Source: an uncultured Christensenella sp.
Lineage (GTDB): Bacteria > Bacillota > Clostridia > Christensenellales > Borkfalkiaceae
Direction of reading: 5' to 3'
Length of the DNA stretch: 64,000 nt
Assembly: GCA_910586365.1 (NCBI GenBank)
Contig: CAJUGP010000004.1
Span: 16,002 to 80,001, forward strand
The notes beneath the pieces were generated by a model, which was not told the origin of the DNA, did no database searches, and worked only from the letters and a program-made list of their open reading frames with translations. Both the position numbers and the translations under genes were made by a program. Shown piece after piece: positions 23,556 to 35,577 of the stretch (position 1 is its first letter; the number at the start of each line of letters is the position of its first letter).

Positions 23556-25379
23556 AATTTTTGCAAGAATACCGTAAGAATACGGTTTAATCAGCATATT
23601 TTTTTCGTAAATACCGCCTGCGAGATATTCCCGATACCGCCCTTTTAGCAATACGTTATATTCGCGCGCCGAATTATTGACGAATACGAACGCCGATTGT
23701 TTTTTCTGTTTTCGTTCAAACACCAAACAAGAACCGTCCGCAAAAACTTCGCTGTAAACGCCGTCGCGGAAAACCTCGTTAAAAGATTGCGTGCGGATTT
23801 TTCCCAAAGTTTTATAAAATTCCGTTAAATCATAATTGCAATGTTCCCAATCGAAACACTTGCGGCAAAACGGATCGATATAACCTTCCATACCGTTTTC
23901 ATCGCCGTAATAAATGCTCGGAACGCCGGGAAGCGTAAATTGCAGTACTGCCGCCATTTTTAACTTTTGCATTGCCGCCGCTTTTTCGGCGTCGGTCAGT
24001 TGTTCGGTTGCCATCTGTTCTTTATCGTAACAAGTTTTTCCGCTCAACACGGTTAAAATGCGCGAAGTGTCGTGCGTGCCTAAAATATTCATGAGAGAAT
24101 CGAGCGCGTCTTTGGGATAATGATCGATGAGCATGGCGATGACTTCGCGTAATTGCGTTGTATTGCCCGATAAAACGTAATCGATGATCGCGTTTTTGAG
24201 CGGGTAATTCATGACGCCGTCTAATTCGCCGCCCTGCAAATATTCTCTCCGTACGCCGTAAGCGATTTTATTGGATGCATCTTCCCAAACTTCGCCGAGA
24301 ATCACAGCGTCGCTGTTTTCTTCTTTTACCGCTTTCCGCAATTTTTTCAGGAAAAAATCGGGTAACTCGTCGGCAACGTCAAGGCGGTAACCTTTGATCC
24401 CGCGGCGCAACCAGTGTTTCAAAACGCCTTGTTCGCCGAATATAAATTCTTGATAGGAATCGGACCGTTCGTTGACGGCGGGCATGGTTTCGATGCCCCA
24501 CCAGCTTTCGTATTCGTCTGGAAAGCGGCGGAAGCAATACCAATCATGATAAGGCGAGTCGATTGATTGATATGCGCCCACGCTGTCGTAACTCCCGAAC
24601 TTATTGAAATATCGGCTGTTGTCGCCGGTATGATTGAACACGCCGTCGAGCAGAATGCGAATGCCGCGCGCATTCGCATCGGAAATCAAGCGGTCGAAAT
24701 CTTCAAGCGTTCCGAGCAGCGGATCGATTTTCATATAATCGCCCGTATCGTAACGGTGATTGGAATACGCTTCAAAAATGGGATTGAGATATAAAACGGT
24801 GACGCCCAAATCGGCAAGATAGTCTAATTTCTGCCTGATTCCTTCTAAATTTCCGCCGAAAAAGTCGTTATTTAGTACTTTGCCGTACATATTCGGGCGA
24901 AAAGTCGGCGTACCGCCCCAGTCCGAACGAAGAATTTTACCCGATATGGAACGGCAGGATTCTCCCGCTTTGTGAAAACGGTCGGGAAAAATTTGATAAA
25001 TTATGCCGCCTTTGATCCAATCGGGCGTTTTGTAATCGGAATCGTATACGGTGAGTTGCCAGCTCCACGGCTTGTCGCCGAGCACGCCTTTGCGCATTTC
25101 GCCGCAGCTGAGATAATATTCGCCTATTTTGAAATAGTAAAAATAGAGTCCGATACGGTCGAATCGAAGCGTGAGCGCAAAACCTTCTTCGGTTTTTTGC
25201 ATCGGGAAAACAACGCCCTGTTCGCCGTCACGGCAAAGACACATATTACAGTTTTCGGCGGAGAAGCTGCCTTCTTCGCCATCGATTTTATAAATTCGGA
25301 ATGTGATTTCGTTTCCACACGGAAACGCGCCCGTGATGCTTTTGCATGCCGTGTCGAGCGGATCATAGGTATAAATCAT
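23550..25379 (-). CDS. GH13 alpha-amylase family glycosidase (neopullulanase/maltodextrin hydrolase-like)
   Basis: A 609-residue GH13 enzyme. An N-terminal beta-sandwich (about residues 1-120, CBM34-like) precedes the TIM barrel. GH13 motifs are DGVFNHTG (region I), GYRLDVADE (region II, nucleophile Asp), ILGEVWED (region III, acid/base Glu) and ILGTHDTSRI (region IV). There is no signal peptide, so it is cytoplasmic. It is the last gene of the glycogen operon and likely degrades limit dextrins or maltodextrins released by GlgP. Exact specificity is inferred. Confidence 0.88.
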   Translation of the reverse strand: MIYTYDPLDTACKSITGAFPCGNEITFRIYKIDGEEGSFSAENCNMCLCRDGEQGVVFPMQKTEEGFALTLRFDRIGLYFYYFKIGEYYLSCGEMRKGVLGDKPWSWQLTVYDSDYKTPDWIKGGIIYQIFPDRFHKAGESCRSISGKILRSDWGGTPTFRPNMYGKVLNNDFFGGNLEGIRQKLDYLADLGVTVLYLNPIFEAYSNHRYDTGDYMKIDPLLGTLEDFDRLISDANARGIRILLDGVFNHTGDNSRYFNKFGSYDSVGAYQSIDSPYHDWYCFRRFPDEYESWWGIETMPAVNERSDSYQEFIFGEQGVLKHWLRRGIKGYRLDVADELPDFFLKKLRKAVKEENSDAVILGEVWEDASNKIAYGVRREYLQGGELDGVMNYPLKNAIIDYVLSGNTTQLREVIAMLIDHYPKDALDSLMNILGTHDTSRILTVLSGKTCYDKEQMATEQLTDAEKAAAMQKLKMAAVLQFTLPGVPSIYYGDENGMEGYIDPFCRKCFDWEHCNYDLTEFYKTLGKIRTQSFNEVFRDGVYSEVFADGSCLVFERKQKKQSAFVFVNNSAREYNVLLKGRYREYLAGGIYEKNMLIKPYSYGILAKIK

Positions 25380-25401
25380 GCTTTATTACTCCGCAGGAAC
25401 G

Positions 25402-27825
25402 TTATTTAACGGGTTTCAGATTCCAAATGCGCGTCGCGTACTCGCGGATACTTCTGTCCGCCGCAAAATATCCCGCCGCGGCGATATTGTTGAGCGATTT
25501 TCTGTTCCACTCCGATTTTTGATCGCGGTAAAGCGCCGAAAGCGCGTTTTGGGTGTTAAGATAACTTTCATAATCGGCAAGGCACATATACGGATCGGCA
25601 ACGGGCGCGCGGCGTAGCAGATAATTGCTGATTTCCGCAAAAGACGTGCCGTTGAATCCGACGATCAGCGATTCGAGCACGCGGCGCATGTTGTAGTCCT
25701 TATTGTAATACGCGCTCGAATTATAGCCGTTTTGCCAAATTTCTTTTACTTCTTCGGCGGTCAGACCGAAGATAAAAATGTTTTCGTCGCCGACGTGCTG
25801 CGCCATTTCAACGTTGGCTCCGTCTAACGTACCGATCGTGAGCGCGCCGTTTATCATGAATTTCATGTTGCCCGTGCCGCTCGCTTCCTTGCCTGCAAGC
25901 GAAATCTGTTCGGAAATTTCGGTTGCGGGCATGAGCAGTTCCGACATGGTAACATTATAGTTTTCCATATAAACAACGTTGAGTTTCTCGTTGATCTTGG
26001 GATTTTTGCGAATATCTTCGGCAAGAAAACAGATCAGTTTCATGATTTGTTTTGCCATATCGTATCCCGAAGCGGCTTTCGCGCCGAAAATATACGTTTT
26101 GGGCACGATATCGAGATCGGGATTATCGCGCAGCGCATTGTAAACCGAAATAACGTGCAGCGCGTTGAGCAGCTGGCGTTTGTATTCGTGCATGCGTTTC
26201 GCCTGTACGTCGAATATCGTGTTCGGATCGATCACGATTCCCTGCGTGCGTTTCGCATAATCCGCAAATTGGCGTTTTTTCACGGCTTTGATTTCGTCAA
26301 GACGTTTCAAAACGCTTTCGTCGTTCTCGAATTTCTTGAAATCGGCGAGTTTTGACGCGTCTTTATCGTATCCTGTACCGATACATTCGTCGAGCAACGC
26401 GCAAAGTTCGGGATTGGATTGATTCAGCCAACGTCTGTGCGCGATCCCGTTGGTCACGTTTGTGAATTTTGCGGGCGTGTATTCGTAAAAATCGCGGAAA
26501 ATACTGTCTTTAATGATCTCGCTGTGCAGTTCGGAAACGCCGTTTACGCTATGCGAGCCGACGATACACAGGTTCGCCATGCGCACCGTGTTGTGCGAAA
26601 GCACCGACATGCGCGAAATTTTATTCCAATCACCCGGATATTTTGCCCAAAGATCTTCGCAGAAACGGCGGTTAATTTCTTTGAGAATACCGTAAATACG
26701 CGGCAGTCTGCGTGCAATCAGATCCTCCGCCCATGTTTCCAAAGCCTCGGAAAGAACGGTATGATTGGTATAAGCGCACGTCGCCGTCGTCAGATTCCAC
26801 GCCGTGTTCCAGGAAAAATAATTGTCGTCGACCAAAATACGCATCAACTCGGGAATGGCAAGTGCGGGGTGCGTATCGTTGATATGGATCGCTGCGAGCT
26901 GAGCAAGCGAAGAAAGCGACCCGTAACGGCGTTTATGATCGGATACGATACATTGCAAAGACGCCGATACGAGAAAATATTGCTGTTTTAAGCGCAGAGA
27001 TTTGCCTTCGTAATGGTTATCGGAAGGATAAAGCACTTTGGAGATAAGCTCGGCGTCGCTTTCGTCGCGCATGACTTCATCGTAGTTGCCCTGTGAAAAA
27101 AGCTGCATGTCAAACTTTTGCACGGCGCGCGATCGCCAAAGACGCAATACGCTGACGGCTTCGGAATTTGCGCCTGAAACCATCATATCGAGCGCGACCG
27201 CCTCGACCTCTTTGGCGTTGTGGTAGATGGTTTCCATGCCGTGGTCGGTCCACTTTTCTTCGAGTTCGCCGTCGAACCGCACGATAAATTGTTTGTCCGA
27301 ACGCTGCGTGAGCCATGCTTCGCCGCCCGGCAGCCATACGTCCGGCATTTCGATCTGCCAGCCGTCGATGATTTTCTGCTTAAACAATCCGTATTGATAA
27401 CAGATCGAAAAGCCCATCGCGGGATAATTCTGCGTGGCGAGTCCGTCTAAAAAGCACGCGGCAAGTCTGCCGAGACCGCCGTTGCCAAGCCCCGCGTCGG
27501 GTTCTTCTTCGTACAGATCGTCGAGAGAAAGATGCAGCGATTTCAGCGCCCCGCCGATCGCACCCGCGATCCCGAGGTTGTAAATGCTGTTTTTCAGCGA
27601 GCGCCCCATCAAAAATTCCATGCACAGATAATAAACGCGTTTCGATTTGGCGGCTTTCGCTTTCAAATGGAATTTCTGGCGTTTTTCGAGCATGATATCC
27701 CGAACGCTCATGACGACGGCTTTATAAATCTGTTCGCGCGACGCCTCGGGCAAGCTCACGCCGAAGTAGCGCGTGAGTTTGCCTGCAATCATCTTTTTTG
27801 CTTCGTTTTCCGTTAAGTTTGACAT
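25402..27825 (-). CDS. glgP: Glycogen/maltodextrin phosphorylase
   Basis: An 807-residue GT35 phosphorylase releasing glucose-1-phosphate from alpha-1,4-glucan ends. GNGGLGRLAACFLDG lies near residues 113-127. The PLP site is EASGTGNMKFMINGALTIGTLDGANVE, with the Schiff-base Lys in GNMKF. Length is normal. It lies between glgA and the GH13 gene, so synthesis and breakdown enzymes are in one operon. Confidence 0.96.
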   Translation of the reverse strand: MSNLTENEAKKMIAGKLTRYFGVSLPEASREQIYKAVVMSVRDIMLEKRQKFHLKAKAAKSKRVYYLCMEFLMGRSLKNSIYNLGIAGAIGGALKSLHLSLDDLYEEEPDAGLGNGGLGRLAACFLDGLATQNYPAMGFSICYQYGLFKQKIIDGWQIEMPDVWLPGGEAWLTQRSDKQFIVRFDGELEEKWTDHGMETIYHNAKEVEAVALDMMVSGANSEAVSVLRLWRSRAVQKFDMQLFSQGNYDEVMRDESDAELISKVLYPSDNHYEGKSLRLKQQYFLVSASLQCIVSDHKRRYGSLSSLAQLAAIHINDTHPALAIPELMRILVDDNYFSWNTAWNLTTATCAYTNHTVLSEALETWAEDLIARRLPRIYGILKEINRRFCEDLWAKYPGDWNKISRMSVLSHNTVRMANLCIVGSHSVNGVSELHSEIIKDSIFRDFYEYTPAKFTNVTNGIAHRRWLNQSNPELCALLDECIGTGYDKDASKLADFKKFENDESVLKRLDEIKAVKKRQFADYAKRTQGIVIDPNTIFDVQAKRMHEYKRQLLNALHVISVYNALRDNPDLDIVPKTYIFGAKAASGYDMAKQIMKLICFLAEDIRKNPKINEKLNVVYMENYNVTMSELLMPATEISEQISLAGKEASGTGNMKFMINGALTIGTLDGANVEMAQHVGDENIFIFGLTAEEVKEIWQNGYNSSAYYNKDYNMRRVLESLIVGFNGTSFAEISNYLLRRAPVADPYMCLADYESYLNTQNALSALYRDQKSEWNRKSLNNIAAAGYFAADRSIREYATRIWNLKPVK

Positions 27826-27863
27826 TCCTTTTACTATGTTCCTTCTATCTATAAATTATTGTC

Positions 27864-29480
27864 TTATTTTAAGATACCGCGATACAAGCCCTCGTAATAT
27901 TTTGCCGATGTTCCCCACGTGAAGTCGGTTTCCATGGCTTTTTTGCGCAGAGCCGCCCATTCGCTTTCATTGCGGTATACTTCGAGCGCCTCGTTTATAA
28001 CGTAAAGCATGTCTTGCGCGTTATAATCGCGGAAAGTAAATCCGTTTCCGCCCGCGCCGTACGGCGTGATGCTGTCTTTCAGTCCGCCCGTTTCCCGTAC
28101 GATCGCCACCGTTCCGTAACGCGCCGCGATCATTTGCGAAAGTCCGCAAGGTTCGCTTTTTGAGGGCATTAAGAACAGATCGGCGCCCGAATAGATTTTG
28201 CGGGACAAATCGGCGTTGAACGAGATGATTGAAACCACTTTTCCGGGATAACGGCGGGCAAGATCGGAGAAATAATTTTCGTAATACGATTCGCCCGTGC
28301 CGAGGAGCACGAATTGCACGTCTTGCCGCAGTACCTGTTCGACGACCTCGCGCACTAAGTCGAGTCCTTTATGCGAAACAAGGCGTGAGATCATCGCAAT
28401 AACGGGCGTATTGGGTTTGACGGGGAGATTGAGCATGCGCTGCAACTCCTCTTTGCAAACCGCTTTTGGCGCGATATTCTCCGCGCTGTAATTGGCAAAC
28501 AGCGCCGCATCGGTTGCGGGATTGTAATAATCGGGGTCGATCCCGTTGAGAATGCCGCAGAGCTTGAACTCGTTGCGGCGGATGATCGCCTCTAACCCGT
28601 GCGCGTAATACGCGTCTTTGATTTCGCCCGCGTAGGTCGGCGACACGGTGGAAAAACGTTCGCAGCACTCGATCGCCCCTTTCATGAGGTTGATGCAACG
28701 GTCATATTCCACCAAATAACGGTATTGATTGGAAATACCGAACAGGTCTTCCAAAATATCGAGCGAATATTTTCCTTGATATTCGATATTATGAATCGTA
28801 AACAAGGCGCGAATATACTGATATTCGGGACGGAAACAGTATATCGTTTTGAGATAGAGCGCGGCAAGCGCCGCCTGCCAATCGTGGCAGTGCATGATTT
28901 CGGGATAAAATCCGACGAAAGACATGATTTCGAGAACGCTGCGGCAGAAGAAGGCAAACCGTTCGCCGTCGTCGTAATATCCGTAGCAGCCTGGACGCTT
29001 GAAGTAATATTCGTTATCGACAAAGTAATATTTCACGTTATCGAGCGTATATTCAAAAATGCCGCAGTATTGGTTCCGCCAGGAAAGCGGAACGAAGATA
29101 TTGCCGATAAACTTAAAGTTTTTGCGGTAATCCTTTTTAATGTCTTGATACAGCGGCACGATCACGCGTACGTCGTACCCCTCGTCCTTGGCAATGTATT
29201 TGGAGAGCGAGCCGATCACTTCGGCAAGTCCGCCCGTGGCGATAAACGGCGCCGCTTCGGACGCGACGAACAATATTTTCGTTTTTGCCTCGACCTTGAT
29301 TTCCGTTTCTTTTTTTACGGGAACAGCCGTGGGCGTGGGAACGACCTGCGCGAACGCTTTTTCGTCCTGTACGGGCGTTTCGGGTTTTACCGTTTTTTGT
29401 TTTGCGGTTTTGGGTGCAGAGCCTGCGGATTGTGTGGCTTTCGTCGTTTTGGCCGTCGTGGATTTTTTGGTTGTACTCAT
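27864..29480 (-). CDS. glgA: Glycogen synthase with basic N-terminal extension
   Basis: A 538-residue GT5 synthase adding ADP-glucose to glycogen. The catalytic part begins at about residue 68 (KILFVASEAAPFIATGGLAEVIGSL). The ADP-glucose site includes ISRLVSHKGLDL and the nucleotide-contacting MPSKSEPCGLSQM. The first 65 residues are low-complexity, rich in Thr, Lys, Ala and Pro, and absent from most GlgA. This may be a flexible tether; the start ATG after GGGG is the only good one. Confidence 0.94.
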   Translation of the reverse strand: MSTTKKSTTAKTTKATQSAGSAPKTAKQKTVKPETPVQDEKAFAQVVPTPTAVPVKKETEIKVEAKTKILFVASEAAPFIATGGLAEVIGSLSKYIAKDEGYDVRVIVPLYQDIKKDYRKNFKFIGNIFVPLSWRNQYCGIFEYTLDNVKYYFVDNEYYFKRPGCYGYYDDGERFAFFCRSVLEIMSFVGFYPEIMHCHDWQAALAALYLKTIYCFRPEYQYIRALFTIHNIEYQGKYSLDILEDLFGISNQYRYLVEYDRCINLMKGAIECCERFSTVSPTYAGEIKDAYYAHGLEAIIRRNEFKLCGILNGIDPDYYNPATDAALFANYSAENIAPKAVCKEELQRMLNLPVKPNTPVIAMISRLVSHKGLDLVREVVEQVLRQDVQFVLLGTGESYYENYFSDLARRYPGKVVSIISFNADLSRKIYSGADLFLMPSKSEPCGLSQMIAARYGTVAIVRETGGLKDSITPYGAGGNGFTFRDYNAQDMLYVINEALEVYRNESEWAALRKKAMETDFTWGTSAKYYEGLYRGILK

Positions 29481-29524
29481 TTATTTACCCCTTTTTTAAT
29501 ACGCAAACGTGCGTAACCGTTTTT

Positions 29525-30634
29525 TTAGATCATTCTGCCTTTTCCGATGAAATACGGAAGCTCTTCGCAGCCCGCTAACCTTCTGCGGTCGCGGATCACC
29601 GCGTTTTTATCGGTGATAACGCAGTCGAGTTCGACGTTCGCGCCGATCACGGTATCCTGCATGATAATGGAATTGCGCACAACGCTCCCCTTGCCGATAT
29701 TGACGCCGCGGAAAAGAATACAGTTTTCCACCGTGCCTTCGATCACGCAGCCGTCCGATATGAGCGAATTTTTTACCGTTGCGCCTTCGATGTATTTTGA
29801 GGGTGCGCTGTCGCGTACCTTCGTATAAATATCGCGTGCGGCGAACAGTTCGCTGCGTACGTTTTTATCGAGCAATTCCATGGAATGGGCGTAATAACTC
29901 TGAATGGAATCGATGCCGGCATAATAACCTTCAAACGCGTAACCGTAGAGTTTCAGCGTATCGACGTTTTTGGCGAGAATATCGTGCCCGAAACTCGTCA
30001 GTCCGCGCGTTACGGCGTCTTGGATCGTACCGAGCAGGAATTCGCGGCTCATGATCATCACGTTGATATAACGGTTTACCGTGCCGCTTTTGTTCGGGTT
30101 GATTTGCAGCGATTTCACGCGGCCCGTTTCGTCGGGTTCGAGCGTCATAAAATATTTGCATTTTACGTTTTTCTCGGCATGGTAAACCATCGTGATATCT
30201 GCCTGCCGTTCCTCGTGAAAGCGCAGAACGTCGGCAATGTCGATGCGGGAGATTCCGTCGCAGTCGGAAATGACGACGTAATCCTCTTTTCTGCGGTGCA
30301 GAAATCCCGTGATTCCTTTTAACGCTTCCAAACGCGACGTATAAGGCACGTCGGTGTCGTCCGAATACGGCGGAAGCAAAATAATGCCGCCGTCTTTGCG
30401 CGCAAGGTCCCAATCCTTTCCGCTGCCCAAATGGTCGATGAGCGATTGATAATTGTTTTTCGTCACGATCCCGACGGTCGTAATGCCCGAATTGACCAAA
30501 TTGGAAAGCGCAAAATCGATCAAACGGTATCTTCCGCCGAAGGGAATGGACGCCATGGTGCGTTTTCTCGAAAGCTCGGGAATGTTTTCGTCGTGAATAT
30601 TGGAAAAAATGACGCCTACCGCTTGATTAGCCAT
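29525..30634 (-). CDS. glgD: Glucose-1-phosphate adenylyltransferase subunit GlgD
   Basis: A 369-residue GlgD. It has the nucleotidyltransferase fold but lacks the canonical GGxGxRL loop of GlgC (here [41 protein letters not shown]). A C-terminal left-handed beta-helix follows (about 250-369). In Firmicutes, GlgD associates with GlgC and modulates it. I chose ATG 30634, which overlaps the glgC end and follows GGGGGAAA. Longer frames run into glgC. Confidence 0.93.
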   Translation of the reverse strand: MANQAVGVIFSNIHDENIPELSRKRTMASIPFGGRYRLIDFALSNLVNSGITTVGIVTKNNYQSLIDHLGSGKDWDLARKDGGIILLPPYSDDTDVPYTSRLEALKGITGFLHRRKEDYVVISDCDGISRIDIADVLRFHEERQADITMVYHAEKNVKCKYFMTLEPDETGRVKSLQINPNKSGTVNRYINVMIMSREFLLGTIQDAVTRGLTSFGHDILAKNVDTLKLYGYAFEGYYAGIDSIQSYYAHSMELLDKNVRSELFAARDIYTKVRDSAPSKYIEGATVKNSLISDGCVIEGTVENCILFRGVNIGKGSVVRNSIIMQDTVIGANVELDCVITDKNAVIRDRRRLAGCEELPYFIGKGRMI

Positions 30635-31835
30635 TGTTGTTTTCCCCCTTGTAATCCTTGTCGAGAATCTCGCCGGCTGCGACGCATGCGCCGCTTGCGA
30701 TCGTAATATCTCTTCCCAAAACGGCAATACCGACGCCTTTTGCGCGCGGTTTGCCGACGACGGCGTTTTCTTCCACCTTCACGTTTTCGTCGATGATCGA
30801 ATATTCCACTTTCGCGTTTTGCTTGACGATCGTATCCGCCATGATCACGCTGTCTTTGACGAGCGCGCCGCGTTCGACGACGACGCCCGTAGCCAGCACG
30901 GAATTGATCACCGTGCCCTCGATTTCGCAGCCGAGCGCGACGAGCGAATTATCGACGACGGCGGTTTCCCCGATATATTCGGGCGGCGCAAGCGGGTTGC
31001 GCGAATGGATCTTCCAATTCTGATCGCCTACGTCGAACGCGGGCGCTTCTCCGAGCAGATCCATATTCGATTCCCAAAGCGAAGAAATCGTGCCGACGTC
31101 TTTCCAATAGCCGTTAAAGCGGTAAGAATACATCTTTTCCCCCGCGTTCAGCATGGCGGGAAGCACGTCTTTTCCGAAGTCCTTGCTCGAATCGGGATTT
31201 TTTTCGTCCGCTTCGAGATAACGGAAGAGCTTCGATGCCGTAAAGACGTAAATCCCCATCGATGCAAGATTGCTTTTGGGCACTTTGGGTTTTTCCTCGA
31301 ATTCGTAGATTGATCCGTCGGGATTGGTATTGAGAATGCCGAACCGCGAGGCCTCGTTTATGGGAACTTCGATCGCGGCGATCGTGCAGTCCGCCCCCGT
31401 CGCTTTGTGCGCTTTGATCATGGCGGCGTAATCCATTTTATAAATATGGTCGCCCGACAGAATCAGCACATAATCGGGATTGTACTTTTTCATGAACTGC
31501 ATGTTTTGGTAAATGGCGTTTGCCGTGCCCTCGAACCAAGACGATTTTTTCTTCGCCTGATACGGAGAGAGTATGTGCACGCCGCCGAACGAACGGTCAA
31601 GATCCCACGGCTGACCGTTCCCGATGTATTCGTTCAGTTCGAGCGGTTGGTACTGCGTGAGCACGCCGACCGTATCGATACCCGAATTGATGCAGTTACT
31701 CAGCGGAAAATCGATGATCCGATATTTCGCGCCGAAGGCAACCGCGGGTTTTGCAATATTGTTGGTGAGCGCATAGAGCCGGCTGCCCTGTCCGCCCGCA
31801 AGCAACATTGCGACGCATTCTTTCTTTCTTTGCAT
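30627..31835 (-). CDS. glgC: Glucose-1-phosphate adenylyltransferase (catalytic subunit)
   Basis: A 402-residue ADP-glucose pyrophosphorylase. The catalytic loop is [41 protein letters not shown], and the later [11 protein letters not shown] is also conserved. A C-terminal beta-helix domain follows. It makes ADP-glucose, the committed step of glycogen synthesis. ATG 31835 has TCAGGAGG 7 bases upstream; the frame to 31874 is not needed. Its end overlaps glgD. Confidence 0.96.
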   Translation of the reverse strand: MQRKKECVAMLLAGGQGSRLYALTNNIAKPAVAFGAKYRIIDFPLSNCINSGIDTVGVLTQYQPLELNEYIGNGQPWDLDRSFGGVHILSPYQAKKKSSWFEGTANAIYQNMQFMKKYNPDYVLILSGDHIYKMDYAAMIKAHKATGADCTIAAIEVPINEASRFGILNTNPDGSIYEFEEKPKVPKSNLASMGIYVFTASKLFRYLEADEKNPDSSKDFGKDVLPAMLNAGEKMYSYRFNGYWKDVGTISSLWESNMDLLGEAPAFDVGDQNWKIHSRNPLAPPEYIGETAVVDNSLVALGCEIEGTVINSVLATGVVVERGALVKDSVIMADTIVKQNAKVEYSIIDENVKVEENAVVGKPRAKGVGIAVLGRDITIASGACVAAGEILDKDYKGENNNG

Positions 31836-31870
31836 ATTGTTTATCCTCCTGACGCAACGCGTCATATTTT

Positions 31871-33850
31871 TCACTTCTTCTCGGTTTTGGCTTTTCCGCC
31901 CGTCTTTTTCTTCGAGGCGGGTTTTTCCTTGTCCGCCGTCTTTTCCTTGGTCGGTTCCTGTTCGCGCACCAAATACAGGCAGGTAAATTTAGGCAAGTCG
32001 ACGGGAATCGAATAAGCTTTTCCGTGACTCGGACGCGCTACCGCCGTGAGAACTTTTTTCTTGATCTTTCCCTGTCCGCCGTATTTTACGTCGTCGGTAT
32101 TGAATACGATGCGGTATTTACCTTTCTTGTCGACGCCCAACAGATAATCGGGCGCGTCCGCTCCCGAGAAACAGGCAAGAACGATCACTTCGTTCCCTTT
32201 TTTGTCGCGGCGGATGAAGGCGACCGCATTTCGATCGGCATCGTCGGCGGCAAGCCACTCGAACCCGTCCCAAGAGTCCTCGATTTCATAGAAAGAGGGC
32301 GTACTTTTATAATATTCGTTGAGGGTTTTGACCATGACAGAAAGTTTTCCGTGCTGTTCGTACGTATCGCGCAGGAAAAATTCCAACCCCTCTTTATAAT
32401 TCCATTCCTTGAACTGCCCGAATTCGTAACCCATAAACGTGAGCTTCTTTCCGGGGTGCGCCATCATATAGCCGAGGAAGGTTCTAACGCCTGCAAATTT
32501 TTCTTCGTATTCGCCCGGCATTTTGTTGATGAGCGAGCACTTTCCGTGCACGACTTCGTCGTGCGATATGGGCAGCACGTAATTCTCCGAAAAAGCGTAC
32601 ATCATGGAGAACGTGAGTTTGTTATGGTTGTTCATGCGGAAATACGGGTTGAGCGCCTGATAAGAAAGCACGTCGTTCATCCAACCCATATTCCATTTAT
32701 AGTTGAATCCCAAACCGCCTACGCTGCCGGGCTTCGTTACAAGCCCCCAAGCCGTGCTCTCTTCCGCGATCATGAGCGCGTACGGAAAGCGCAGAAATAC
32801 GTTTTCGTTCAGTTTGCGTAGAAGCGCGATCACTTCGAGATTTTTATTTTCGCCGTAGATATTGGGCACCCATTCGCCGTCGCGCTTGTCGTAATCGAGA
32901 TAGAGCATGGATGCGACCGCGTCCACGCGCAATCCGTCGATATGATATTTATCGAAGAAGAAGCAGGCGTCGGAGATCAAGAAAGAGATGATTTCGTTTC
33001 TGCCGAAGTCGAAACGGCGCGTCCCCCAGCTTTTGTGCTCCATTCTGTCCCACTGGTTGCTTTCGTAGAGCGGCTGTCCGTCGAATTCGTATAAACCGTG
33101 TGCGTCCTTAGGGAAATGGGCGGGAACCCAATCGAGGATCACGCCGATGCCCGCTTTATGGAATTCGTCGACGAGGTGCATAAAATCTTTGGGCGTGCCT
33201 AAACGCGACGTGATCGCAAAATATCCCGTGACCTGATACCCCCAAGAGCCTTCGTACGGAAATTCGGTTACGGGCATAAACTCCACGTGCGTGTAACCCA
33301 TGTCTTTTACATAGGCGACAAGCTCTTTGCTCAGTTCTTCATAGGAAAGGAACGAACCGTCGTCATGGCGTTTCCACGAAAGCAAATTTACTTCGTAGAT
33401 ATTCATGGGCGAAGTATAAACGTTTGTCTGCTTTCTCTTTTCGACGTACGCCTTATCGCCCCACTCGTACCCTTCGAGGTCGTAGAGCTTCGAGGCGGTG
33501 GCGGGCGCGGTTTCGGCATGGAACGCGACGGGATCGGCTTTCATCAGCTTTCTGCCGTCGCGCGCGGTAACGCAGTATTTATACGTGTCGTACTGTTTCA
33601 ATCCTGCAACAAACAGTTCAAACGATTCCCCGTCTACCATGCGGTTCATAACGTGCCGCTCGGTGTTCCATTCGTTGAAATCGCCGACGACGCTGACGCT
33701 TTGCGCATGCGGCGCCCAAACGCGGAACGTGTAACCTTCCACGCCTTCCCGAATATCCTTATGCGCGCCGAACAACTCGTAAATACGGTCGTTCTTGCCG
33801 TGGTGATAAAGATAAAGCGGGAAATCCGCTTCGTTTTGAATATTCTGCAT
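31871..33850 (-). CDS. glgB: 1,4-alpha-glucan branching enzyme with Lys-rich C-terminal tail
   Basis: A 659-residue GH13 branching enzyme introducing alpha-1,6 branches. A CBM48 domain (about residues 25-115, [24 protein letters not shown]) precedes the barrel with [26 protein letters not shown] and [10 protein letters not shown]. The last 25 residues are almost purely Lys, Ala, Glu, Thr and Gly, which is unusual for GlgB and echoes the basic N-terminus of GlgA. It is the first gene of the glycogen operon, with a promoter just upstream. Confidence 0.95.
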   Translation of the reverse strand: MQNIQNEADFPLYLYHHGKNDRIYELFGAHKDIREGVEGYTFRVWAPHAQSVSVVGDFNEWNTERHVMNRMVDGESFELFVAGLKQYDTYKYCVTARDGRKLMKADPVAFHAETAPATASKLYDLEGYEWGDKAYVEKRKQTNVYTSPMNIYEVNLLSWKRHDDGSFLSYEELSKELVAYVKDMGYTHVEFMPVTEFPYEGSWGYQVTGYFAITSRLGTPKDFMHLVDEFHKAGIGVILDWVPAHFPKDAHGLYEFDGQPLYESNQWDRMEHKSWGTRRFDFGRNEIISFLISDACFFFDKYHIDGLRVDAVASMLYLDYDKRDGEWVPNIYGENKNLEVIALLRKLNENVFLRFPYALMIAEESTAWGLVTKPGSVGGLGFNYKWNMGWMNDVLSYQALNPYFRMNNHNKLTFSMMYAFSENYVLPISHDEVVHGKCSLINKMPGEYEEKFAGVRTFLGYMMAHPGKKLTFMGYEFGQFKEWNYKEGLEFFLRDTYEQHGKLSVMVKTLNEYYKSTPSFYEIEDSWDGFEWLAADDADRNAVAFIRRDKKGNEVIVLACFSGADAPDYLLGVDKKGKYRIVFNTDDVKYGGQGKIKKKVLTAVARPSHGKAYSIPVDLPKFTCLYLVREQEPTKEKTADKEKPASKKKTGGKAKTEKK

Positions 33851-34214
33851 ATAACTCCTTTTTGCCGTTGCTCCCCTTATTTGCCCGACGTTCCGTTGTT
33901 TAGTTTATAATACAAGCGAGAAAACTTGCTTGCAAGGGTTTTCGAGCGCCGTATTCAAACTTTGATGCGTTTTTTGCAAGAAAAACAGCGGCGCGTTAGC
34001 GGCGCAAAAAATCTCTGATTTTTGCATCGCTATGTTATTATACTATATTTGATAGATTTTTTCAAGACCCATTTGGTAAATTTTTTCAATTTTTTTATAA
34101 TTTCTGCATATTTATGTCATTTCGGAATGGTAAGCGCGTATGCGGATCGATTTTCAATATATTTAATATGTGCCGAAACAGGCAGAAAAACAGCCGTACG
34201 CGCAAATAATAAAA
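33851..34214. other. Gene-free region between ilvC and the glycogen operon
   Basis: It holds the glgB promoter (33907-33935), a direct repeat AGCGGCGC-GTT-AGCGGCGC near 33989-34007 and long AT-rich tracts. The + strand frame at 34022 runs through the ilvC terminator and looks spurious. Nothing else is convincing. Confidence 0.6.
33907..33935 (-). promoter_or_regulatory. Glycogen operon promoter
   Basis: On the - strand TTGCAA, a 17-base spacer and TATTAT, about 55 bases upstream of the glgB ATG. An AAGGAG ribosome binding site lies near the start. Confidence 0.65.
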
Positions 34215-34243
34215 CGCCGCGGACGGTTTATCCGTCCGCGGCG
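34215..34243 (-). terminator. Strong terminator after ilvC
   Basis: A perfect 12-bp GC-rich stem (CGCCGCGGACGG, loop of 5, CCGTCCGCGGCG) is followed on the - strand by TTTTATTATT. Confidence 0.9.
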
Positions 34244-34258
34244 CTCGATTGCGTTCTC

Positions 34259-35395
<1,137 letters not shown>

Positions 35396-35532
35396 TCAGA
35401 TATAACGGTTGCTTTTTGTTGTCGTATAATATATAACTAAAACAAATAGTTCTAAGGAAAATTCCGCAGTTTTTGAAGAATTTACCCATTATTTTGTGTT
35501 TCGGCTTTTTCTACGCTTATACTTCTTTTCAG

Positions 35533-35558
35533 CAAAAGGCGGCAGGTCGCCCTGCCGC
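35533..35558 (-). terminator. Terminator after murC
   Basis: Stem GCGGCAGG, loop of 4, CCTGCCGC, followed on the - strand by CTTTTGC. Confidence 0.6.
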
Positions 35559-35577
35559 GCACAATCTTTCTTGCATT